Both the position numbers and the translations under genes were made by a program. From Streptomyces nymphaeiformis (GTDB lineage: Bacteria > Actinomycetota > Actinomycetes > Streptomycetales > Streptomycetaceae), in the NCBI RefSeq assembly GCF_014203895.1, contig NZ_JACHJY010000004.1, positions 1 through 64,000 on the forward strand: 64,000 nucleotides of DNA. Direction: 5' to 3'. This document shows positions 7,863 to 18,896 of this stretch, in pieces; position 1 is the first letter of the stretch; every line of letters starts with the position of its first letter. The notes under the pieces are model-generated. The model saw only the letters and a list, made by a program, of their open reading frames with translations, was not told where the DNA came from and ran no database searches.

Positions 7863-9716
7863 TCAGCCCAGCTTCGTCACGTCCCGGACCGCGCCCTTGT
7901 CGGCGCTCGTCGCCATCGCCGCGTACGCCCGCAGCGCCGCCGACACCTTGCGCTGCCGGTTCTTCGGCGCGTACACGCCGCCGAGGGCCTCGCGGCGGGC
8001 CGCCAGGGTGGTGTCGTCGACGAGGAGCTCGATCGAGCGGTTCGGGATGTCGATGCGGATGCGGTCGCCGTCCTCGACGAGCGCGATCGTGCCGCCCGAG
8101 GCCGCCTCGGGCGAGGCGTGGCCGATGGAGAGGCCCGAGGTGCCGCCGGAGAAGCGGCCGTCGGTGACGAGGGCGCAGGTCTTGCCCAGGCCGCGGCCCT
8201 TGAGGAAGGAGGTCGGGTAGAGCATCTCCTGCATGCCGGGGCCGCCCTTGGGGCCCTCGTAGCGGATGACGACGACGTCGCCGTCCTTGACCTGCTTGTT
8301 CAGGATCTTCTCGACGGCCTCCTCCTGCGACTCGCAGACGACGGCCGGGCCCTCGAAGGTCCAGATGGACTCGTCGACGCCGGCGGTCTTCACGACGCAG
8401 CCGTCGACGGCGAGGTTGCCGTGCAGGACGGCGAGGCCGCCGTCCTTCGAGTACGCGTGGGCCGCGTCGCGGATGCAGCCGTTCGCGGCGTCCGTGTCGA
8501 GGGTGTCCCAGCGCTCCGACTGGGAGAAGGCGGTCGCGGAGCGGACGCAGCCGGGGGCCGCGTGCCACAGCTCGACGGCCTCCTCGGAGGGGGAGCCGCC
8601 GCGCACGTCCCAGGTGTCCAGCCACTCCTTGATGGAGCGGGCGTGGACGGAGTGGACGTCCTCGTTCAGCAGGCCCGCGCGGTAGAGCTCGCCCAGGATG
8701 GCGGGGATGCCGCCCGCCCGGTGCACGTCCTCCATGTAGTACGTGCGGTCCTTGGCGACGTTCGGGGCGACCTTGGCCAGGCAGGGCACCCGGCGGGAGA
8801 CCTCGTCCATGTCCGGCAGGCCGTAGTCGAGCTCGGCCTCCTGGGCGGCGGCGAGCAGGTGCAGGATCGTGTTGGTGGAGCCGCCCATGGCGATGTCGAG
8901 GGCCATGGCGTTCTCGAAGGCGCCGCGGGTCGCGATCGAGCGGGGCAGGACGGAGTCGTCGTCCTCGTCGTAGTACCGGCGGGTGAGGTCGACGACCGTG
9001 CGGGCGGCGTTCTCGTACAGCGCCTTGCGGGCGGTGTGGGTGGCGAGCACCGTGCCGTTGCCGGGGAGGGAGAGGCCGATCGCCTCGGTCAGGCAGTTCA
9101 TCGAGTTGGCGGTGAACATGCCGGAACAGGAACCGCAGGTCGGGCAGGCGTTCTCCTCGATGCGGGAGATGTCCTCGTCCGAGATCTTCGGGTTCACGGC
9201 GTCGGAGATCGCGTCGACCAGGTCGAGCGTGCGGACCGAGCCGTCGACGAGCGTGGCGCGGCCGGACTCCATCGGGCCGCCGGAGACGAAGACCGTCGGG
9301 ATGTTGAGGCGCAGGGCGGCCATCAGCATGCCGGGGGTGATCTTGTCGCAGTTGGAGATGCAGATGAGGGCGTCGGCGCAGTGCGCCTCGACCATGTACT
9401 CCACGCTGTCCGCGATCAGGTCGCGGGAGGGCAGGCTGTAGAGCATGCCGCCGTGGCCCATGGCGATGCCGTCGTCGACGGCGATCGTGTTGAACTCGCG
9501 GGCGATGCCGCCGGCGGCGGTGATGGCCTCGGAGACGATCCGGCCGACGGGCTGGAGGTGGGTGTGGCCGGGGACGAACTCGGTGAAGGAGTTGGCGACG
9601 GCGATGATCGGCTTCCGGCCGATGTCCGCGCCGGGTACACCGGAGGCGCGCATAAGGGCGCGTGCGCCCGCCATGTTGCGGCCGTGGGTGACAGTGCGGG
9701 ACCTCAGCTCGGGCAT
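7863..9716 (-). CDS. ilvD: Dihydroxy-acid dehydratase
   Basis: IlvD dehydrates 2,3-dihydroxy-isovalerate and -methylvalerate to the 2-oxo acids in valine and isoleucine synthesis, using an Fe-S cluster. The 617 residues match the long IlvD class (E. coli IlvD is 616). Family marks are [16 protein letters not shown] near the N-terminus, the cluster cysteine segments [12 protein letters not shown] and [17 protein letters not shown], and [18 protein letters not shown] near the C-terminus. I chose the ATG at 9716 ([14 protein letters not shown]) because it has GAGGAGCG upstream and matches family length. A longer frame to 9773 lacks support. It may be cotranscribed with the TetR gene upstream. 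Confidence 0.97.
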   Translation of the reverse strand: MPELRSRTVTHGRNMAGARALMRASGVPGADIGRKPIIAVANSFTEFVPGHTHLQPVGRIVSEAITAAGGIAREFNTIAVDDGIAMGHGGMLYSLPSRDLIADSVEYMVEAHCADALICISNCDKITPGMLMAALRLNIPTVFVSGGPMESGRATLVDGSVRTLDLVDAISDAVNPKISDEDISRIEENACPTCGSCSGMFTANSMNCLTEAIGLSLPGNGTVLATHTARKALYENAARTVVDLTRRYYDEDDDSVLPRSIATRGAFENAMALDIAMGGSTNTILHLLAAAQEAELDYGLPDMDEVSRRVPCLAKVAPNVAKDRTYYMEDVHRAGGIPAILGELYRAGLLNEDVHSVHARSIKEWLDTWDVRGGSPSEEAVELWHAAPGCVRSATAFSQSERWDTLDTDAANGCIRDAAHAYSKDGGLAVLHGNLAVDGCVVKTAGVDESIWTFEGPAVVCESQEEAVEKILNKQVKDGDVVVIRYEGPKGGPGMQEMLYPTSFLKGRGLGKTCALVTDGRFSGGTSGLSIGHASPEAASGGTIALVEDGDRIRIDIPNRSIELLVDDTTLAARREALGGVYAPKNRQRKVSAALRAYAAMATSADKGAVRDVTKLG

Positions 9717-9809
9717 CGTCGCTCGCTCCTCGTGATGGGTGTGCTTGCATTCGAGCGTACGCCGGTGCTCCAAGATCTGGACAGGGCGTCCGAAATGCGG
9801 GACGGGTGT

Positions 9810-10421
9810 TCAGCCTTCGGTCAGGTAGCGCTGGAGGGTCGGGGCCACCTGTTCGACGATCCGCTCCGGGTCCGCCGAGGCCAGCGGCTCGACCTGGATC
9901 ACGTACCGCATGATCACGATCCCGATCATGTGCGAGGCGGCCAGCTCCGCGCGGAAGCCCGGGTCCGGCACGTCGAGCTCGGCCGCGATCCGCTCCAGGA
10001 GCCGGCGCAGCACGAAGGTCCGCAGCACCTTGGCCGCCGCCTCGTGGGTGAGCGCGGAGCGGACGATCGCGAGGAGCGGGGCGCGGGAGGCCGGGTTCTC
10101 CCAGACGCCGATGAAGAAGCGCGCGAGCCGCTCGCCGATGGCCTCGCGGGGGCCGCCGAGGATGGCCGGGAGGACTGCCGCGGGCTCGAAGGAGACCTCG
10201 ATCGCGGCGGCGAAGACCTCGTCCTTCGTGCCGAAGTAGTGGTGCACGAGCGCCGGGTCCACGCCGGCGGCCTTGGCGATGCCGCGCACCGAGGCCTTGT
10301 CGTAGCCGCGCTCGGCGAACTGGGCGCGGGCCGCCTCCAGGATGCGGGTCCGGGCGCCCGGGCCGCTCTCCTCCTCGGTACGGGACGGGCGGCCGCGCCG
10401 GCGCGGGGCCGGGTCGGTCAT
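9810..10421 (-). CDS. TetR family transcriptional regulator
   Basis: This 203-residue regulator has an N-terminal TetR helix-turn-helix (about residues 25-72): [36 protein letters not shown] and [10 protein letters not shown]. The C-terminal ligand domain has the pattern of the Streptomyces group that ends in a TetR_C-like helical bundle ([11 protein letters not shown]). A basic leader, [12 protein letters not shown], precedes the HTH. Its ATG overlaps the stop of the upstream isomerase-like gene (ATGA at 10418-10421), so the two are coupled and probably function together. It lies 93 bp upstream of ilvD on the same strand, but no evidence ties it to branched-chain amino acids. The ligand is unknown. 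Confidence 0.9.
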   Translation of the reverse strand: MTDPAPRRRGRPSRTEEESGPGARTRILEAARAQFAERGYDKASVRGIAKAAGVDPALVHHYFGTKDEVFAAAIEVSFEPAAVLPAILGGPREAIGERLARFFIGVWENPASRAPLLAIVRSALTHEAAAKVLRTFVLRRLLERIAAELDVPDPGFRAELAASHMIGIVIMRYVIQVEPLASADPERIVEQVAPTLQRYLTEG

Positions 10422-11260
10422 GGGCGGGGAGCCCGTTCGGTCGTCGGGCGGGCGGGCGCCGAGGCCAGGTGGAGGCGGGTGAAGGCGAGGGCCTCCGCGA
10501 GATCGGCCTCGCGTTCGGCGGCTGACATCGCGCGGCGGGTGTTGACCTCGATGACGACGTGCCCGTCGAAGCCGGTGAGCGCGAGCCGCTCCAGGAGTTC
10601 GGCGCAGGGCTGCGTGCCGCGCCCCGGGACGAGGTGCTCGTCCTTCGCGGAGCCCTTGCCGTCGGCGAGGTGGACGTGGCCGAGCCGGTCGCCCATGCGG
10701 TCGATCATCGCGAGGGCGTCGGTGCGGGCGGTCGCGGTGTGCGAGAGGTCGACGGTGAAGTGCCGGTAGTCGTCCTTGGTGACGTCCCACTCGGGGGCGT
10801 ACGCGAGCATCTCGCGGTCCTTGTACCGCCACGGGTACATGTTCTCGACGGCGAAGCGCACGTCCGTCTCGTCCGCCATCCGCCAGATGCCGGTCACGAA
10901 GTCCTTGGCGTACTGGCGCTGCCAGCGGAACGGCGGGTGCACGACGACCGTCGACGCGCCGAGCCGCTCGGCGGCGGCCTGGGCGCGCTGGAGCTTGACC
11001 CACGGGTCGGTGGACCAGACGCGCTGCGTGATGAGGAGGCAGGGGGCGTGCACGGCCAGGATCGGGACCTGGTGGTAGTCGGAGAGCCGGCGCAGGGCCT
11101 CGATGTCCTGGCTGACCGGGTCGGTCCACACCATGACCTCGACGCCGTCGTACCCGAGGCGCGCGGCGATCTCGAAGGCCGTCGCCGTCGACTCCGGATA
11201 GACCGAGGCCGTCGACAGGGCGACCTTCGCATCCGGGATGCGCACCACTGGTTCTGCCAC
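10418..11260 (-). CDS. Sugar phosphate isomerase/epimerase family (TIM barrel)
   Basis: This 280-residue protein has the AP-endonuclease-2/xylose-isomerase-like TIM barrel: [75 protein letters not shown] and [10 protein letters not shown]. The His/Glu/Asp residues at strand ends would bind a divalent metal. The substrate is unknown. I chose the GTG at 11260 because TACCCT lies 6 nt upstream (11267-11272), the leaderless geometry, and the barrel starts ten residues later. It overlaps the TetR gene by ATGA. It probably belongs to a cluster with the Ppx/GppA gene upstream. Confidence 0.88.
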   Translation of the reverse strand: MAEPVVRIPDAKVALSTASVYPESTATAFEIAARLGYDGVEVMVWTDPVSQDIEALRRLSDYHQVPILAVHAPCLLITQRVWSTDPWVKLQRAQAAAERLGASTVVVHPPFRWQRQYAKDFVTGIWRMADETDVRFAVENMYPWRYKDREMLAYAPEWDVTKDDYRHFTVDLSHTATARTDALAMIDRMGDRLGHVHLADGKGSAKDEHLVPGRGTQPCAELLERLALTGFDGHVVIEVNTRRAMSAAEREADLAEALAFTRLHLASAPARPTTERAPRP

Positions 11261-11337
11261 GGGGTAAGGGTACGGGGCGGGCCGGGGGGCCGGAGGGTGG
11301 TTCCGGTCACGCCCCGGCCGGTGCGGGGTGCGGGCCG

Positions 11338-12270
11338 TCAGTGCTCCGGCAGGTGGTCCAGGCGGCGGAGGATGACGCCCTCGCGCAGGGCCCAGGGGCA
11401 GATCTCCAGTTCCTCGACGCCCAGCAGGTCCATCGCCCCCTCCGCGACGAGCGCGCCCGCGAGGAGCTGGCCGGCGCGGCCCTCCGAGACGCCGGGGAGG
11501 GCGGCGCGCTCGGGCGCGGTCATGCCGGCGAGGCGCGGGACCCACTCCTCCAGGGACTTGCGGGACAGGATCCGCTGGACGTAGAGGCCCTCCCCCGAGC
11601 CGGGCGCGCCCGCGATCCTGGCGAGCTGTTTGAAGGTCTTGGAGGTGGCCACGACGTGGTCGGGGCGGCCGAAGCGGCTGAACTCGTGGACCGTGCGGGC
11701 GATCTGCGCGCGCACGTGGCGGCGCAGCGCCTTCACGTCGGCGGTGTCCGCCGGGTCGCCGGGCAGCCAGCCCGCCGTGAGGCGCCCGGCACCCAGGGGC
11801 AGGGAGACCGCCGCGTCCGGGTCCTCGTCGATGCCGTACGCGACTTCGAGGGAGCCGCCGCCGATGTCGAGGAGGAGCAGCTTGCCGGCGGACCAGCCGA
11901 ACCAGCGGCGGGCGGCGAGGAAGGTGAGCCGGGCCTCCTCCTCGCCGGTGAGGACCTGGAGGTCGACCCCGGTCTCGTCCTTCACGCGCGCGAGGACCGC
12001 GTCGGCGTTGCTGGCCTCGCGCACGGCGGAGGTCGCGAAGGGCAGCACCTCCTCGCAGCCCTTGTCCTCGGCGGCGAGGAGCGCGTCCCGCACGGTCGCG
12101 ATGAGCCGCTCGACGCCGCCGGGCGCGATGGCACCCCGCTCGTCGAGCAGTTCGGCGAGCCGGAGCTCCGCCTTGTGCGAGTGGGCGGGCAGCGGCCGGG
12201 CGCCGGGGTGGGCGTCCACCACGAGGAGGTGCACTGTGTTCGAACCGACGTCGAGGACTCCGAGTCTCAT
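11338..12270 (-). CDS. Ppx/GppA family phosphatase
   Basis: This 310-residue member of the ASKHA superfamily cleaves polyphosphate or the 5'-phosphate of pppGpp in characterised relatives. Motifs visible are the phosphate-1 loop [17 protein letters not shown] at the N-terminus, [15 protein letters not shown], and the phosphate-2 loop [16 protein letters not shown]. The length is that of the short actinobacterial form, lacking the C-terminal HD domain of E. coli Ppx/GppA. The sequence does not tell exopolyphosphatase from pppGpp phosphatase. The ATG at 12270 has no Shine-Dalgarno, but TAGCGT lies 7 nt upstream (12278-12283). It shares a 41-bp divergent promoter region with the gene at 12312. 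Confidence 0.92.
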   Translation of the reverse strand: MRLGVLDVGSNTVHLLVVDAHPGARPLPAHSHKAELRLAELLDERGAIAPGGVERLIATVRDALLAAEDKGCEEVLPFATSAVREASNADAVLARVKDETGVDLQVLTGEEEARLTFLAARRWFGWSAGKLLLLDIGGGSLEVAYGIDEDPDAAVSLPLGAGRLTAGWLPGDPADTADVKALRRHVRAQIARTVHEFSRFGRPDHVVATSKTFKQLARIAGAPGSGEGLYVQRILSRKSLEEWVPRLAGMTAPERAALPGVSEGRAGQLLAGALVAEGAMDLLGVEELEICPWALREGVILRRLDHLPEH

Positions 12271-12311
12271 GGGCGGAACGCTACTGCGCCGACCCGCATA
12301 CGCTTGGTGTT

Positions 12312-13172
12312 GTGCCAAAGACGAAAAAGGCGAAGCCGGGCAAAGAGAACGAAGGCGTGCGCGTGAACGACGCCAGGACCGCGCACGCGGCGAAGGCCGT
12401 GAAGAAGCAGAAGAAGCGGACCGAGCCCGACGAGAAGGGGCTCGACTTCGCGCGCGCGTGGGTCGAGTTTCCCGATCCGGCCGACGAGGAGCAGGTCTTC
12501 CGCTGCGACCTGACCTGGCTGACCTCTCGCTGGACGTGCATCTTCGGCAACGGCTGCCAGGGCATCCAGGAGGGGCGCGCCGACGACGGCTGCTGCACGC
12601 TGGGCGCGCACTTCTCCGACGAGGACGACGAGAAGCGGGTCGCCGGGCACGTGGCCCGGCTGACGCCCGAGCTGTGGCAGTTCCACGACGTCGGTACGGA
12701 GTCGGGCTGGGTGCAGCTCGACGAGGACGGCGACCGGCAGACCCGCCGCTGGGAGGGGTCCTGCATCTTCCAGAACCGGCCCGGTTTCGCGGGCGGCGCG
12801 GGCTGCTCGCTGCACATCCTGGCGATGAAGGAGGGCCGCGAGCCCCTGGAGACGAAGCCGGACGTGTGCTGGCAGCTGCCGGTGCGGCGGACGTACGACT
12901 GGATCGACCGCCCCGACGACACCAAGGTGCTCCAGGTGTCGATCGGCGAGTACGACCGGCGCGGCTGGGGTCCGGGCGGCCATGACCTGCACTGGTACTG
13001 CACGACGGCGTCGTCGGCGCACGTCGGCGGGGAGCCGGTGTACGTCTCGTACCGGCCTGAGCTGGTCGAGATGATGGGCGAGGAGGCGTACGGGGTGCTC
13101 GCCGGGCTGTGCGAGGCGCGGCTCGCCTCGCAGCTGCCGCTGGTGGCCCCGCATCCGGCGGACCCCGTCTAG
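12312..13172 (+). CDS. Conserved Cys-rich protein, unknown function
   Basis: This 286-residue cytoplasmic protein has a Lys-rich N-terminus ([18 protein letters not shown]). The central part holds clustered cysteines: [47 protein letters not shown] and DVCWQLP. The C-x5-C...CC arrangement resembles metal- or Fe-S-binding YkgJ-type proteins, but I cannot make a firm family match. The GTG at 12312 has TACGCT 7 nt upstream (12299-12304) and no ribosome site, so the mRNA is probably leaderless. The stop codon shares a CTAG palindrome (13169-13172) with the convergent sigma-like gene. Confidence 0.78.
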   Translation: MPKTKKAKPGKENEGVRVNDARTAHAAKAVKKQKKRTEPDEKGLDFARAWVEFPDPADEEQVFRCDLTWLTSRWTCIFGNGCQGIQEGRADDGCCTLGAHFSDEDDEKRVAGHVARLTPELWQFHDVGTESGWVQLDEDGDRQTRRWEGSCIFQNRPGFAGGAGCSLHILAMKEGREPLETKPDVCWQLPVRRTYDWIDRPDDTKVLQVSIGEYDRRGWGPGGHDLHWYCTTASSAHVGGEPVYVSYRPELVEMMGEEAYGVLAGLCEARLASQLPLVAPHPADPV

Positions 13173-14941
13173 GGCGTCTCGGTCGCCGGCGGGGTCGTGG
13201 CCGGGTCCGGGTTCGTCGGCGTGGGTTCCTCGGTCGCCGGCGGTGTGGTGCTCGGGTCCGGCGTCGGCTCGGTGGTCGGCGGCGAGGTCGTGGGCTCGGT
13301 CGGGGGCGGCGTCGTCGGTTCCGTGGTGGGCGGGGTCGTGGGCGGGTCGGTCGGTTCCGTCGTCGGCGGAGACGTCGGCGGGGTCGTCGGTTCCGTCGTC
13401 GTGGCCGGCGGGGGCGTGATGACCCGGCCGGTCGGCGGCTTGGCGGGGCCGTGGCCGTCGATCCGTACGACCGCGCCCGAGGGGTTCACCCCCACGCGCG
13501 CGCTCCACGGGCCCGCGGGTGTCCGGCCGTGGTCGACGCGGACGGTGATCGTGATCCGCTCGCCGGGGCGGAGCGTGCCGGAGGCCCGGCTGACGTACAG
13601 CCAGGGGGCGTCCGTCCACAGCGACCAGTCGACGGGTGAGCCGCCCGCGGCGGTGAGGGTGAGCAGGGTGACGTCGCCGTGGCCGGCGGCGGTGACCGTG
13701 ATCCAGCCGGCGGCGGGTTCGCCGGGGCGGGCCGGTTCGGTGGGGGCGCCGGGGCTGACGACCTCGACGGAGACGTCGGGGGCGCGGCTGCCCTGGGTGA
13801 AGCGGGGCTCCGGGGCGGCGCTCGCGTTGCCCGCGTTCTCGTAGCGGTCGTACGGGCTGCCGTCCGGGCCCACCGGTTCGTCCGCCTCGCGCGCGCTGAT
13901 CCTGCGTCCGTCGTGGCCGGTCTCGTCGGCGGCCGGGGTGCCCCGGTACGAGGTCCACAGGGCGAGGACGGGGGCGGCGACCACGGCGGCGACGACGGTG
14001 GTGGTCACCGCGCGGGCCCGCATCCGGTCCCGGCGGGCGACGTGGTCCTTCGGGTCCATGGGGAAGCCGGTCGGCGCGAAGCGCGGGGCGCCGGCACGCG
14101 CGCGCGGGACGTGCAGCATCGCCATGTACGCGGCGGCCCTGGGCGCCTCGACGAGCGGCAGCCGGTCCGCCGGGAGGGCCGGGGCCCCCGGCCAGGGGCC
14201 TGCGGCGCCGACCCGCTCGGCCGCGCGGCGGCAGCGGGGGCAGTCGTCGACGTGCCGGACGAGCTCGGCGCGCAGGGCGGCCGAGAGGAGCACCTGGTGG
14301 TCGCCGGTGAGCCGGGCGACGGTGGGGCAGCTGCCGGTCTCGACGACGGCGAGGGCGGCGCGGGTGCGTTCGACCTCGCAGCCGGCGGTGGCGAGGAGCT
14401 CCCGGGCGGCGAGCGGGTCGAGGGAGAGCACGGCGGCGACCTGACGGTGGCTGAGGCCGTGCCGCACGGCGAGCTCCAGGGCCTCCCGCTGCTCGGGCGT
14501 GGTGCCGGCGGCCTCGGGCCAGGCGAGCAGGGCGAGCTCGGCGCGGCGCCGCTCGGCGGTCTCCTCGGAGACCCGGGGCGGCTCGGGGGCGGTGACGGCG
14601 GGCCGGCCGGTGTGGGCGCCCTGGCGCTTGCGTCGCTGCTCGCCGAGGCTGCGCAGGCAGGCCCAGCGGGCGAGGGCGTACAGCCAGGCCGTGCGGCCGT
14701 CCTCGTCGGAGGGGCAGCGGCCGTGGTGGCGCTCGGCGACGGCGAGGACGTCGCCGAGGACGGCGGTGGCCGTGTCGTGGTCGCAGAGCACGGAGAGGCA
14801 GTACGTGAAGAGGCCGTCGAGGGCGGCCTCGTAACGGGCGGGGGGACGCCGGCCGAGCGTGCGCGGTCCCTGGTCCGTGGCGCGGTGCGCCCGGTGTGCG
14901 CCGGTGGTGCGTGCGGGGGATTCCAGCCTGCTGCTCGTCAC
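13169..14941 (-). CDS. ECF sigma-like / zinc-finger anti-sigma / membrane / BACON fusion protein
   Basis: This 590-residue protein joins parts usually encoded separately. Residues ~36-105 resemble sigma region 2 and ~148-195 region 4 ([22 protein letters not shown]). Residues 230-237 (HVDDCPRC) are the H-x3-C-x2-C signature of zinc anti-sigma factors. One membrane helix follows ([17 protein letters not shown], ~313-329). Outside, a BACON-like domain (~405-495, [19 protein letters not shown]) precedes a Thr/Pro/Glu tail with repeats of TTEPTTPP, a probable wall-spanning or glycosylated stalk. It may be a membrane-tethered regulator sensing glycan or wall state, or a degenerate sensor. The GTG at 14941 has TACGGT 6 nt upstream and no ribosome site. 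Confidence 0.8.
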   Translation of the reverse strand: MTSSRLESPARTTGAHRAHRATDQGPRTLGRRPPARYEAALDGLFTYCLSVLCDHDTATAVLGDVLAVAERHHGRCPSDEDGRTAWLYALARWACLRSLGEQRRKRQGAHTGRPAVTAPEPPRVSEETAERRRAELALLAWPEAAGTTPEQREALELAVRHGLSHRQVAAVLSLDPLAARELLATAGCEVERTRAALAVVETGSCPTVARLTGDHQVLLSAALRAELVRHVDDCPRCRRAAERVGAAGPWPGAPALPADRLPLVEAPRAAAYMAMLHVPRARAGAPRFAPTGFPMDPKDHVARRDRMRARAVTTTVVAAVVAAPVLALWTSYRGTPAADETGHDGRRISAREADEPVGPDGSPYDRYENAGNASAAPEPRFTQGSRAPDVSVEVVSPGAPTEPARPGEPAAGWITVTAAGHGDVTLLTLTAAGGSPVDWSLWTDAPWLYVSRASGTLRPGERITITVRVDHGRTPAGPWSARVGVNPSGAVVRIDGHGPAKPPTGRVITPPPATTTEPTTPPTSPPTTEPTDPPTTPPTTEPTTPPPTEPTTSPPTTEPTPDPSTTPPATEEPTPTNPDPATTPPATETP

Positions 14942-15114
14942 TGGGCGACCGTAGGCAAGGCCGGGGGCACTCTTCGTACCGGTTGCTCCATTCTCATTCT
15001 TACGGGTGAAGGTATCGCTCGAAAGGGGACAGGAGGCGGGCGTTCCGGTGCCGTGGGGCCGCCCCTGTGGACGGCCGGGGCCCGTTGTCAGTGGCGGCGG
15101 ATACGGTGTGGCTC

Positions 15115-16521
15115 ATGGCTGCCCGTACGAAAACCGCCAAGGACCGGCCGTCCTACCGCTGCACCGAGTGCGGCTGGCAGACGGCCAAGTGGCTCGGCCG
15201 CTGCCCCGAATGCCAGGCCTGGGGGACGGTCGAGGAGTACGGCGCGCCCGCCGTCCGGACGACCGCCGCCGGCCGCGTCTCCACCGCCGCGCTGCCCATC
15301 GGGCAGGTCGACGGCCGGCAGGCGACCGCCCGCTCGACCGGCGTCGACGAGCTGGACCGGGTCCTCGGCGGCGGCCTGGTGCCCGGCGCCGTCGTGCTGC
15401 TCGCGGGCGAGCCCGGCGTCGGCAAGTCCACGCTCCTGCTCGACGTGGCCGCCAAGGCGGCGAGCGACGAGCACCGCACGCTGTACGTGACGGGCGAGGA
15501 GTCCGCGAGCCAGGTCCGGCTGCGCGCCGACCGGATCAACGCGCTCAGCGACCACCTGTACCTGGCGGCCGAGACCGACCTGTCGGCCGTCCTCGGGCAC
15601 CTCGACGCGGTGAAGCCCTCCCTGCTGGTCCTGGACTCGGTGCAGACCGTCGCCTCCCCCGAGATCGACGGCGCGCCCGGCGGCATGGCGCAGGTCCGCG
15701 AGGTCGCGGGGGCCCTCATCCGGGCCTCCAAGGAGCGCGGCATGTCGACGCTCCTCGTCGGTCACGTCACCAAGGAGGGGGCCATCGCCGGGCCCCGGCT
15801 CCTGGAGCACCTGGTCGACGTCGTCCTCAGCTTCGAGGGTGACCGGCACGCGCGCCTGCGGCTGGTCCGGGGCGTGAAGAACCGCTACGGGGCGACCGAC
15901 GAGGTCGGCTGCTTCGAGCTGCACGACGAGGGCATCACGGGACTCGCCGACCCCTCCGGGCTCTTCCTGACCCGGCGCGACGTGGCCGTGCCCGGCACCT
16001 GCCTGACGGTCACCCTGGAAGGCAAGCGTCCGCTGGTCGCCGAGGTGCAGGCGCTGACGGTCGACTCGCAGATCCCGTCGCCGCGGCGGACGACCTCGGG
16101 TCTGGAGACCTCCCGGGTCTCGATGATGCTGGCGGTCCTGGAGCAGCGCGGCCGGATCAGCGCGCTGGGCAAGCGGGACATCTACAGCGCGACCGTCGGC
16201 GGCGTGAAGCTCACCGAGCCCGCGGCCGACCTGGCGATCGCGCTGGCGCTGGCCTCCGCGGCGAGCGACACCCCGCTGCCGAAGAACCTGGTCGCGATCG
16301 GCGAGGTCGGGCTCGCCGGCGAGGTGCGGCGGGTGACGGGCGTGCAGCGGCGGCTCGCCGAGGCGCACCGGCTCGGCTTCACGCACGCGCTGGTGCCGGG
16401 GGACCCGGGGAAGGTGCCGGCCGGCATGAAGGTGACGGAGGTCGCGGACGTGGGGGATGCGCTGCGGGTGCTGCCGCGGAGTCGGCGGGCGAAGGGTGCG
16501 GAGGAGGCTGCGGGGAGCTGA
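15115..16521 (+). CDS. radA: DNA repair protein RadA (Sms)
   Basis: RadA is a RecA-like ATPase/helicase that processes recombination intermediates. The 468 residues show the N-terminal C4 zinc finger [21 protein letters not shown], Walker [17 protein letters not shown], the RadA-specific KNRYG motif ([15 protein letters not shown]) and the C-terminal Lon-protease-like domain ([18 protein letters not shown]). I chose the ATG at 15115, which sits just before the zinc finger; TACGGT lies 7 nt upstream (15102-15107) and no Shine-Dalgarno is visible, so a leaderless mRNA is likely. The disA gene follows 164 bp downstream, a conserved pairing in actinobacteria. Confidence 0.96.
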   Translation: MAARTKTAKDRPSYRCTECGWQTAKWLGRCPECQAWGTVEEYGAPAVRTTAAGRVSTAALPIGQVDGRQATARSTGVDELDRVLGGGLVPGAVVLLAGEPGVGKSTLLLDVAAKAASDEHRTLYVTGEESASQVRLRADRINALSDHLYLAAETDLSAVLGHLDAVKPSLLVLDSVQTVASPEIDGAPGGMAQVREVAGALIRASKERGMSTLLVGHVTKEGAIAGPRLLEHLVDVVLSFEGDRHARLRLVRGVKNRYGATDEVGCFELHDEGITGLADPSGLFLTRRDVAVPGTCLTVTLEGKRPLVAEVQALTVDSQIPSPRRTTSGLETSRVSMMLAVLEQRGRISALGKRDIYSATVGGVKLTEPAADLAIALALASAASDTPLPKNLVAIGEVGLAGEVRRVTGVQRRLAEAHRLGFTHALVPGDPGKVPAGMKVTEVADVGDALRVLPRSRRAKGAEEAAGS

Positions 16522-16638
16522 CGAGGGGCTGGGCCCGGCGGCGTACCGCACCGATCAGGGAGCCGTTTCGGCAAGGTTGTGCCCACCCTTTCCGCCCCGG
16601 CGGAGCGCATGCCCACAACCGGGCCGGGGTGGTGTCGC

Positions 16639-16644
16639 TAGACT
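16639..16644 (+). promoter_or_regulatory. Candidate -10 element of disA
   Basis: TAGACT lies 41 bp before the GTG start. It fits TANNNT, but I found no clear -35 match 17-18 bp upstream, so this is tentative. Confidence 0.35.
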
Positions 16645-16685
16645 TTGCCCTGGTCTCGCCCATCCGTACGAGCCGGAGGAGAGCA

Positions 16686-17774
16686 GTGGCAGCCAAGGAC
16701 GGGAACGAAGCGCTGATGCGCGCAGCCCTCAGCGCGGTCGCTCCCGGCACCGCGCTGCGTGACGGCCTGGAGCGGATCCTCCGGGGGAACACGGGCGGTC
16801 TCATCGTCCTCGGCCTGGACAAGACGGTCGATTCGATGTGCACCGGCGGGTTCGAGCTGGACGTCGAGTTCACCGCCACGCGCCTGCGCGAGCTGTGCAA
16901 GCTCGACGGCGCGCTCGTCCTCGACAAGGACATCACCAAGATCCACCGCGCGGGCGTGCAGCTGGTCCCGGACGCCTCCATCCCCACCGAGGAGACCGGC
17001 ACCCGCCACCGCACCGCGGACCGGGTCTCCAAGCAGTGCAGGTTCCCGGTCGTCTCCGTCTCCCAGTCGATGCGTCTGATCGCGCTGTACGTGGACGGTG
17101 AGCGCCGGGTCCTGGAGGAGTCGGCCGCGATCCTGTCCCGCGCGAACCAGGCGCTCGCGACCCTGGAGCGGTACAAGCTGCGGCTCGACGAGGTGGCCGG
17201 CACGCTCTCGGCACTCGAGATCGAGGACCTGGTCACGGTCCGGGACGTCACCGCGGTCGCGCAGCGCCTGGAGATGGTCCGCCGGATCGCCACCGAGATC
17301 GCCGAGTACGTCGTCGAGCTCGGCACCGACGGGCGGCTCCTCTCGCTCCAGCTCGACGAGCTGATCGCGGGCGTGGAGCCGGAGCGCGAGCTGGTGATCC
17401 GGGACTACGTGCCGGAGCCGACGGCGAAGCGCTCGCGGACGGTCGCCGAGGCGCTCACCGAGCTGGACGCGCTCACCCACACCGAGCTCCTCGAACTTCC
17501 GGTCGTGGCGCGTGCCCTCGGCTACAGCGGCTCGCCCGAGACCCTCGACTCGGCGGTCTCGCCGCGCGGCTACCGGCTCCTGGCGAAGGTGCCGCGGCTG
17601 CCGGGCGCGATCATCGAGCGTCTGGTGGAGCACTTCGGCGGGCTGCAGAAGCTGCTCGCGGCGAGCGTGGACGACCTCCAGACCGTCGACGGTGTCGGCG
17701 AGGCCCGTGCCCGCAGCGTCCGCGAGGGCCTGTCGCGCCTCGCGGAGTCCTCGATCCTGGAGCGGTACGTCTAG
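16686..17774 (+). CDS. disA: DNA integrity scanning diadenylate cyclase DisA
   Basis: DisA makes cyclic di-AMP from two ATP and responds to branched DNA. The N-terminal DAC domain (about residues 15-155) has the catalytic DGA ([13 protein letters not shown]) and RHRTA ([12 protein letters not shown]) motifs. A helical linker and a C-terminal helix-hairpin-helix domain ([32 protein letters not shown]) bind DNA. The 362 residues fit the family. The GTG at 16686 follows GGAGGAG by about 5 nt. A TAGACT -10 candidate at 16639-16644 puts transcription start near 16651. c-di-AMP controls osmotic balance and sporulation in Streptomyces. Confidence 0.96.
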   Translation: MAAKDGNEALMRAALSAVAPGTALRDGLERILRGNTGGLIVLGLDKTVDSMCTGGFELDVEFTATRLRELCKLDGALVLDKDITKIHRAGVQLVPDASIPTEETGTRHRTADRVSKQCRFPVVSVSQSMRLIALYVDGERRVLEESAAILSRANQALATLERYKLRLDEVAGTLSALEIEDLVTVRDVTAVAQRLEMVRRIATEIAEYVVELGTDGRLLSLQLDELIAGVEPERELVIRDYVPEPTAKRSRTVAEALTELDALTHTELLELPVVARALGYSGSPETLDSAVSPRGYRLLAKVPRLPGAIIERLVEHFGGLQKLLAASVDDLQTVDGVGEARARSVREGLSRLAESSILERYV

Positions 17775-17788
17775 GACGCGCCGCCCGC

Positions 17789-18640
17789 TCAGTCCTTGGC
17801 GAGCGTGAACGAGGCGGCGAGCACCTTCGCGCCCGGCACCTTCGCCTCCACCAGGTAGGTGCCCGGGCCGGCCTGGCCCGCCGGGGCGCTGGCGCACTGC
17901 GGGGCGCTGTGACCCCGGTCCCATTCCACGGTGTGGGTGATGGTGGTGTGCGCGGGGACGCTCAGCAGGACCGGGGCGCCGGAGCGCGGGCAGTCGGCGG
18001 TGGACCAGACCTCGCCGTCACGGTCGTCGCTGACCGTCAGAACCGTGCTGCGGGGTCCGAAGTCGGCCTTGCAGGTGGTGTTCGAGGTGTTCTTCGCGAC
18101 GAGGTGGAAGCGGGGCTTCTCCCCCGCCTCGTAGGTGAGTTTGGTGGAGCGGAGCTCCAACTGCAGCGCTCCGGCGGGGCAGTTCGGGAGCGGGGAGTTC
18201 GCCGGGACCTGCCGGCCCGCGCCGGTGCCCGCGCCGCCGTCGGCGCCGGCGCCGTCGGTGTCGCCGTTCTTGCCGGTGCCGGTGGTGCCTCCCGCGCCCT
18301 CGGTGCCGGAGTCCGTGCCGGCGTCGGCGCCCGCGTCCGTACCGGAGCCCGCCGAGCCGCCGTTGTCGCCCGCGGTCTCGCCGGAGTCGCCCGATTCGTC
18401 GCGTCCGCCGGGCTGTTGGCTGATCGCCGGGCCGGTGCCGGAGGGGCCGGGGGTGATCGAGGGCGGGGTCGGCGACGAGCCGTTGGCGGCGTCGTTCGGC
18501 TTCTTCCCGTCGCCGTCACCGGAGGTGACCGCCCATACGGCGAGCAGCGCGAGCAGCGCCACCAGGCACGCCGCCACCGCCCTCCGTCGCCAGTAGATGG
18601 TGGAGGGAAGCGGCCCGACCGGATTGCGCAAAGATCCCAC
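17789..18640 (-). CDS. Secreted/membrane-anchored protein with Ig-like C-terminal domain
   Basis: This 283-residue protein has one N-terminal membrane helix (AVAACLVALLALLAVWAV) after a basic start. A long low-complexity Gly/Thr/Asp/Ala linker follows (~50-150). The C-terminal ~130 residues look like a beta-sandwich: ELRSTKLTYEAGEKPRFHLV and SVPAHTTITHTVEWDRGHS, with Cys in PNCPAG, TTCKADF, ADCPRSG and PQCASA likely in disulfides. It is probably exported and anchored. I chose the GTG at 18640 because TAAGGT lies 7 nt upstream (18648-18653); a longer frame opens at 18682. It is convergent with disA and divergent from the PAP2 gene. Function is unknown. Confidence 0.75.
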   Translation of the reverse strand: MGSLRNPVGPLPSTIYWRRRAVAACLVALLALLAVWAVTSGDGDGKKPNDAANGSSPTPPSITPGPSGTGPAISQQPGGRDESGDSGETAGDNGGSAGSGTDAGADAGTDSGTEGAGGTTGTGKNGDTDGAGADGGAGTGAGRQVPANSPLPNCPAGALQLELRSTKLTYEAGEKPRFHLVAKNTSNTTCKADFGPRSTVLTVSDDRDGEVWSTADCPRSGAPVLLSVPAHTTITHTVEWDRGHSAPQCASAPAGQAGPGTYLVEAKVPGAKVLAASFTLAKD

Positions 18641-18896
18641 GACCCGAACCTTACGAGAGATCCGGCCCAACTCCCGCCCCACCCGCCGCCCCAGGCCTCA
18701 AGTTTTGCCGATGATCACATCCGTGGGTTCCGGGAACTTTCCCCGATCCGGTGCGGATCCGGTACGGCATCCCGTCCGAAACCCGAGGGAAACCGTAGGG
18801 AACCGGGCCGAATCGCAGCCCCCCGCTGTCGCCGGAGATCGCTCCGGCCGACGGCCCGGGGTGGCGGACTCCGGATTCCGGTTAGCGTCGTACCCC

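Noticed and set aside
13169..13450. Repetitive stretch as a CRISPR-like or tandem repeat array
   Set aside because: The repeats are in frame and encode a Thr/Pro/Glu stalk; there are no fixed-length spacers.
16575..16620. 7-bp inverted repeat (GGTTGTG...CACAACC) before disA
   Set aside because: The arms are short and 32 nt apart in high-GC DNA; chance is a good explanation.
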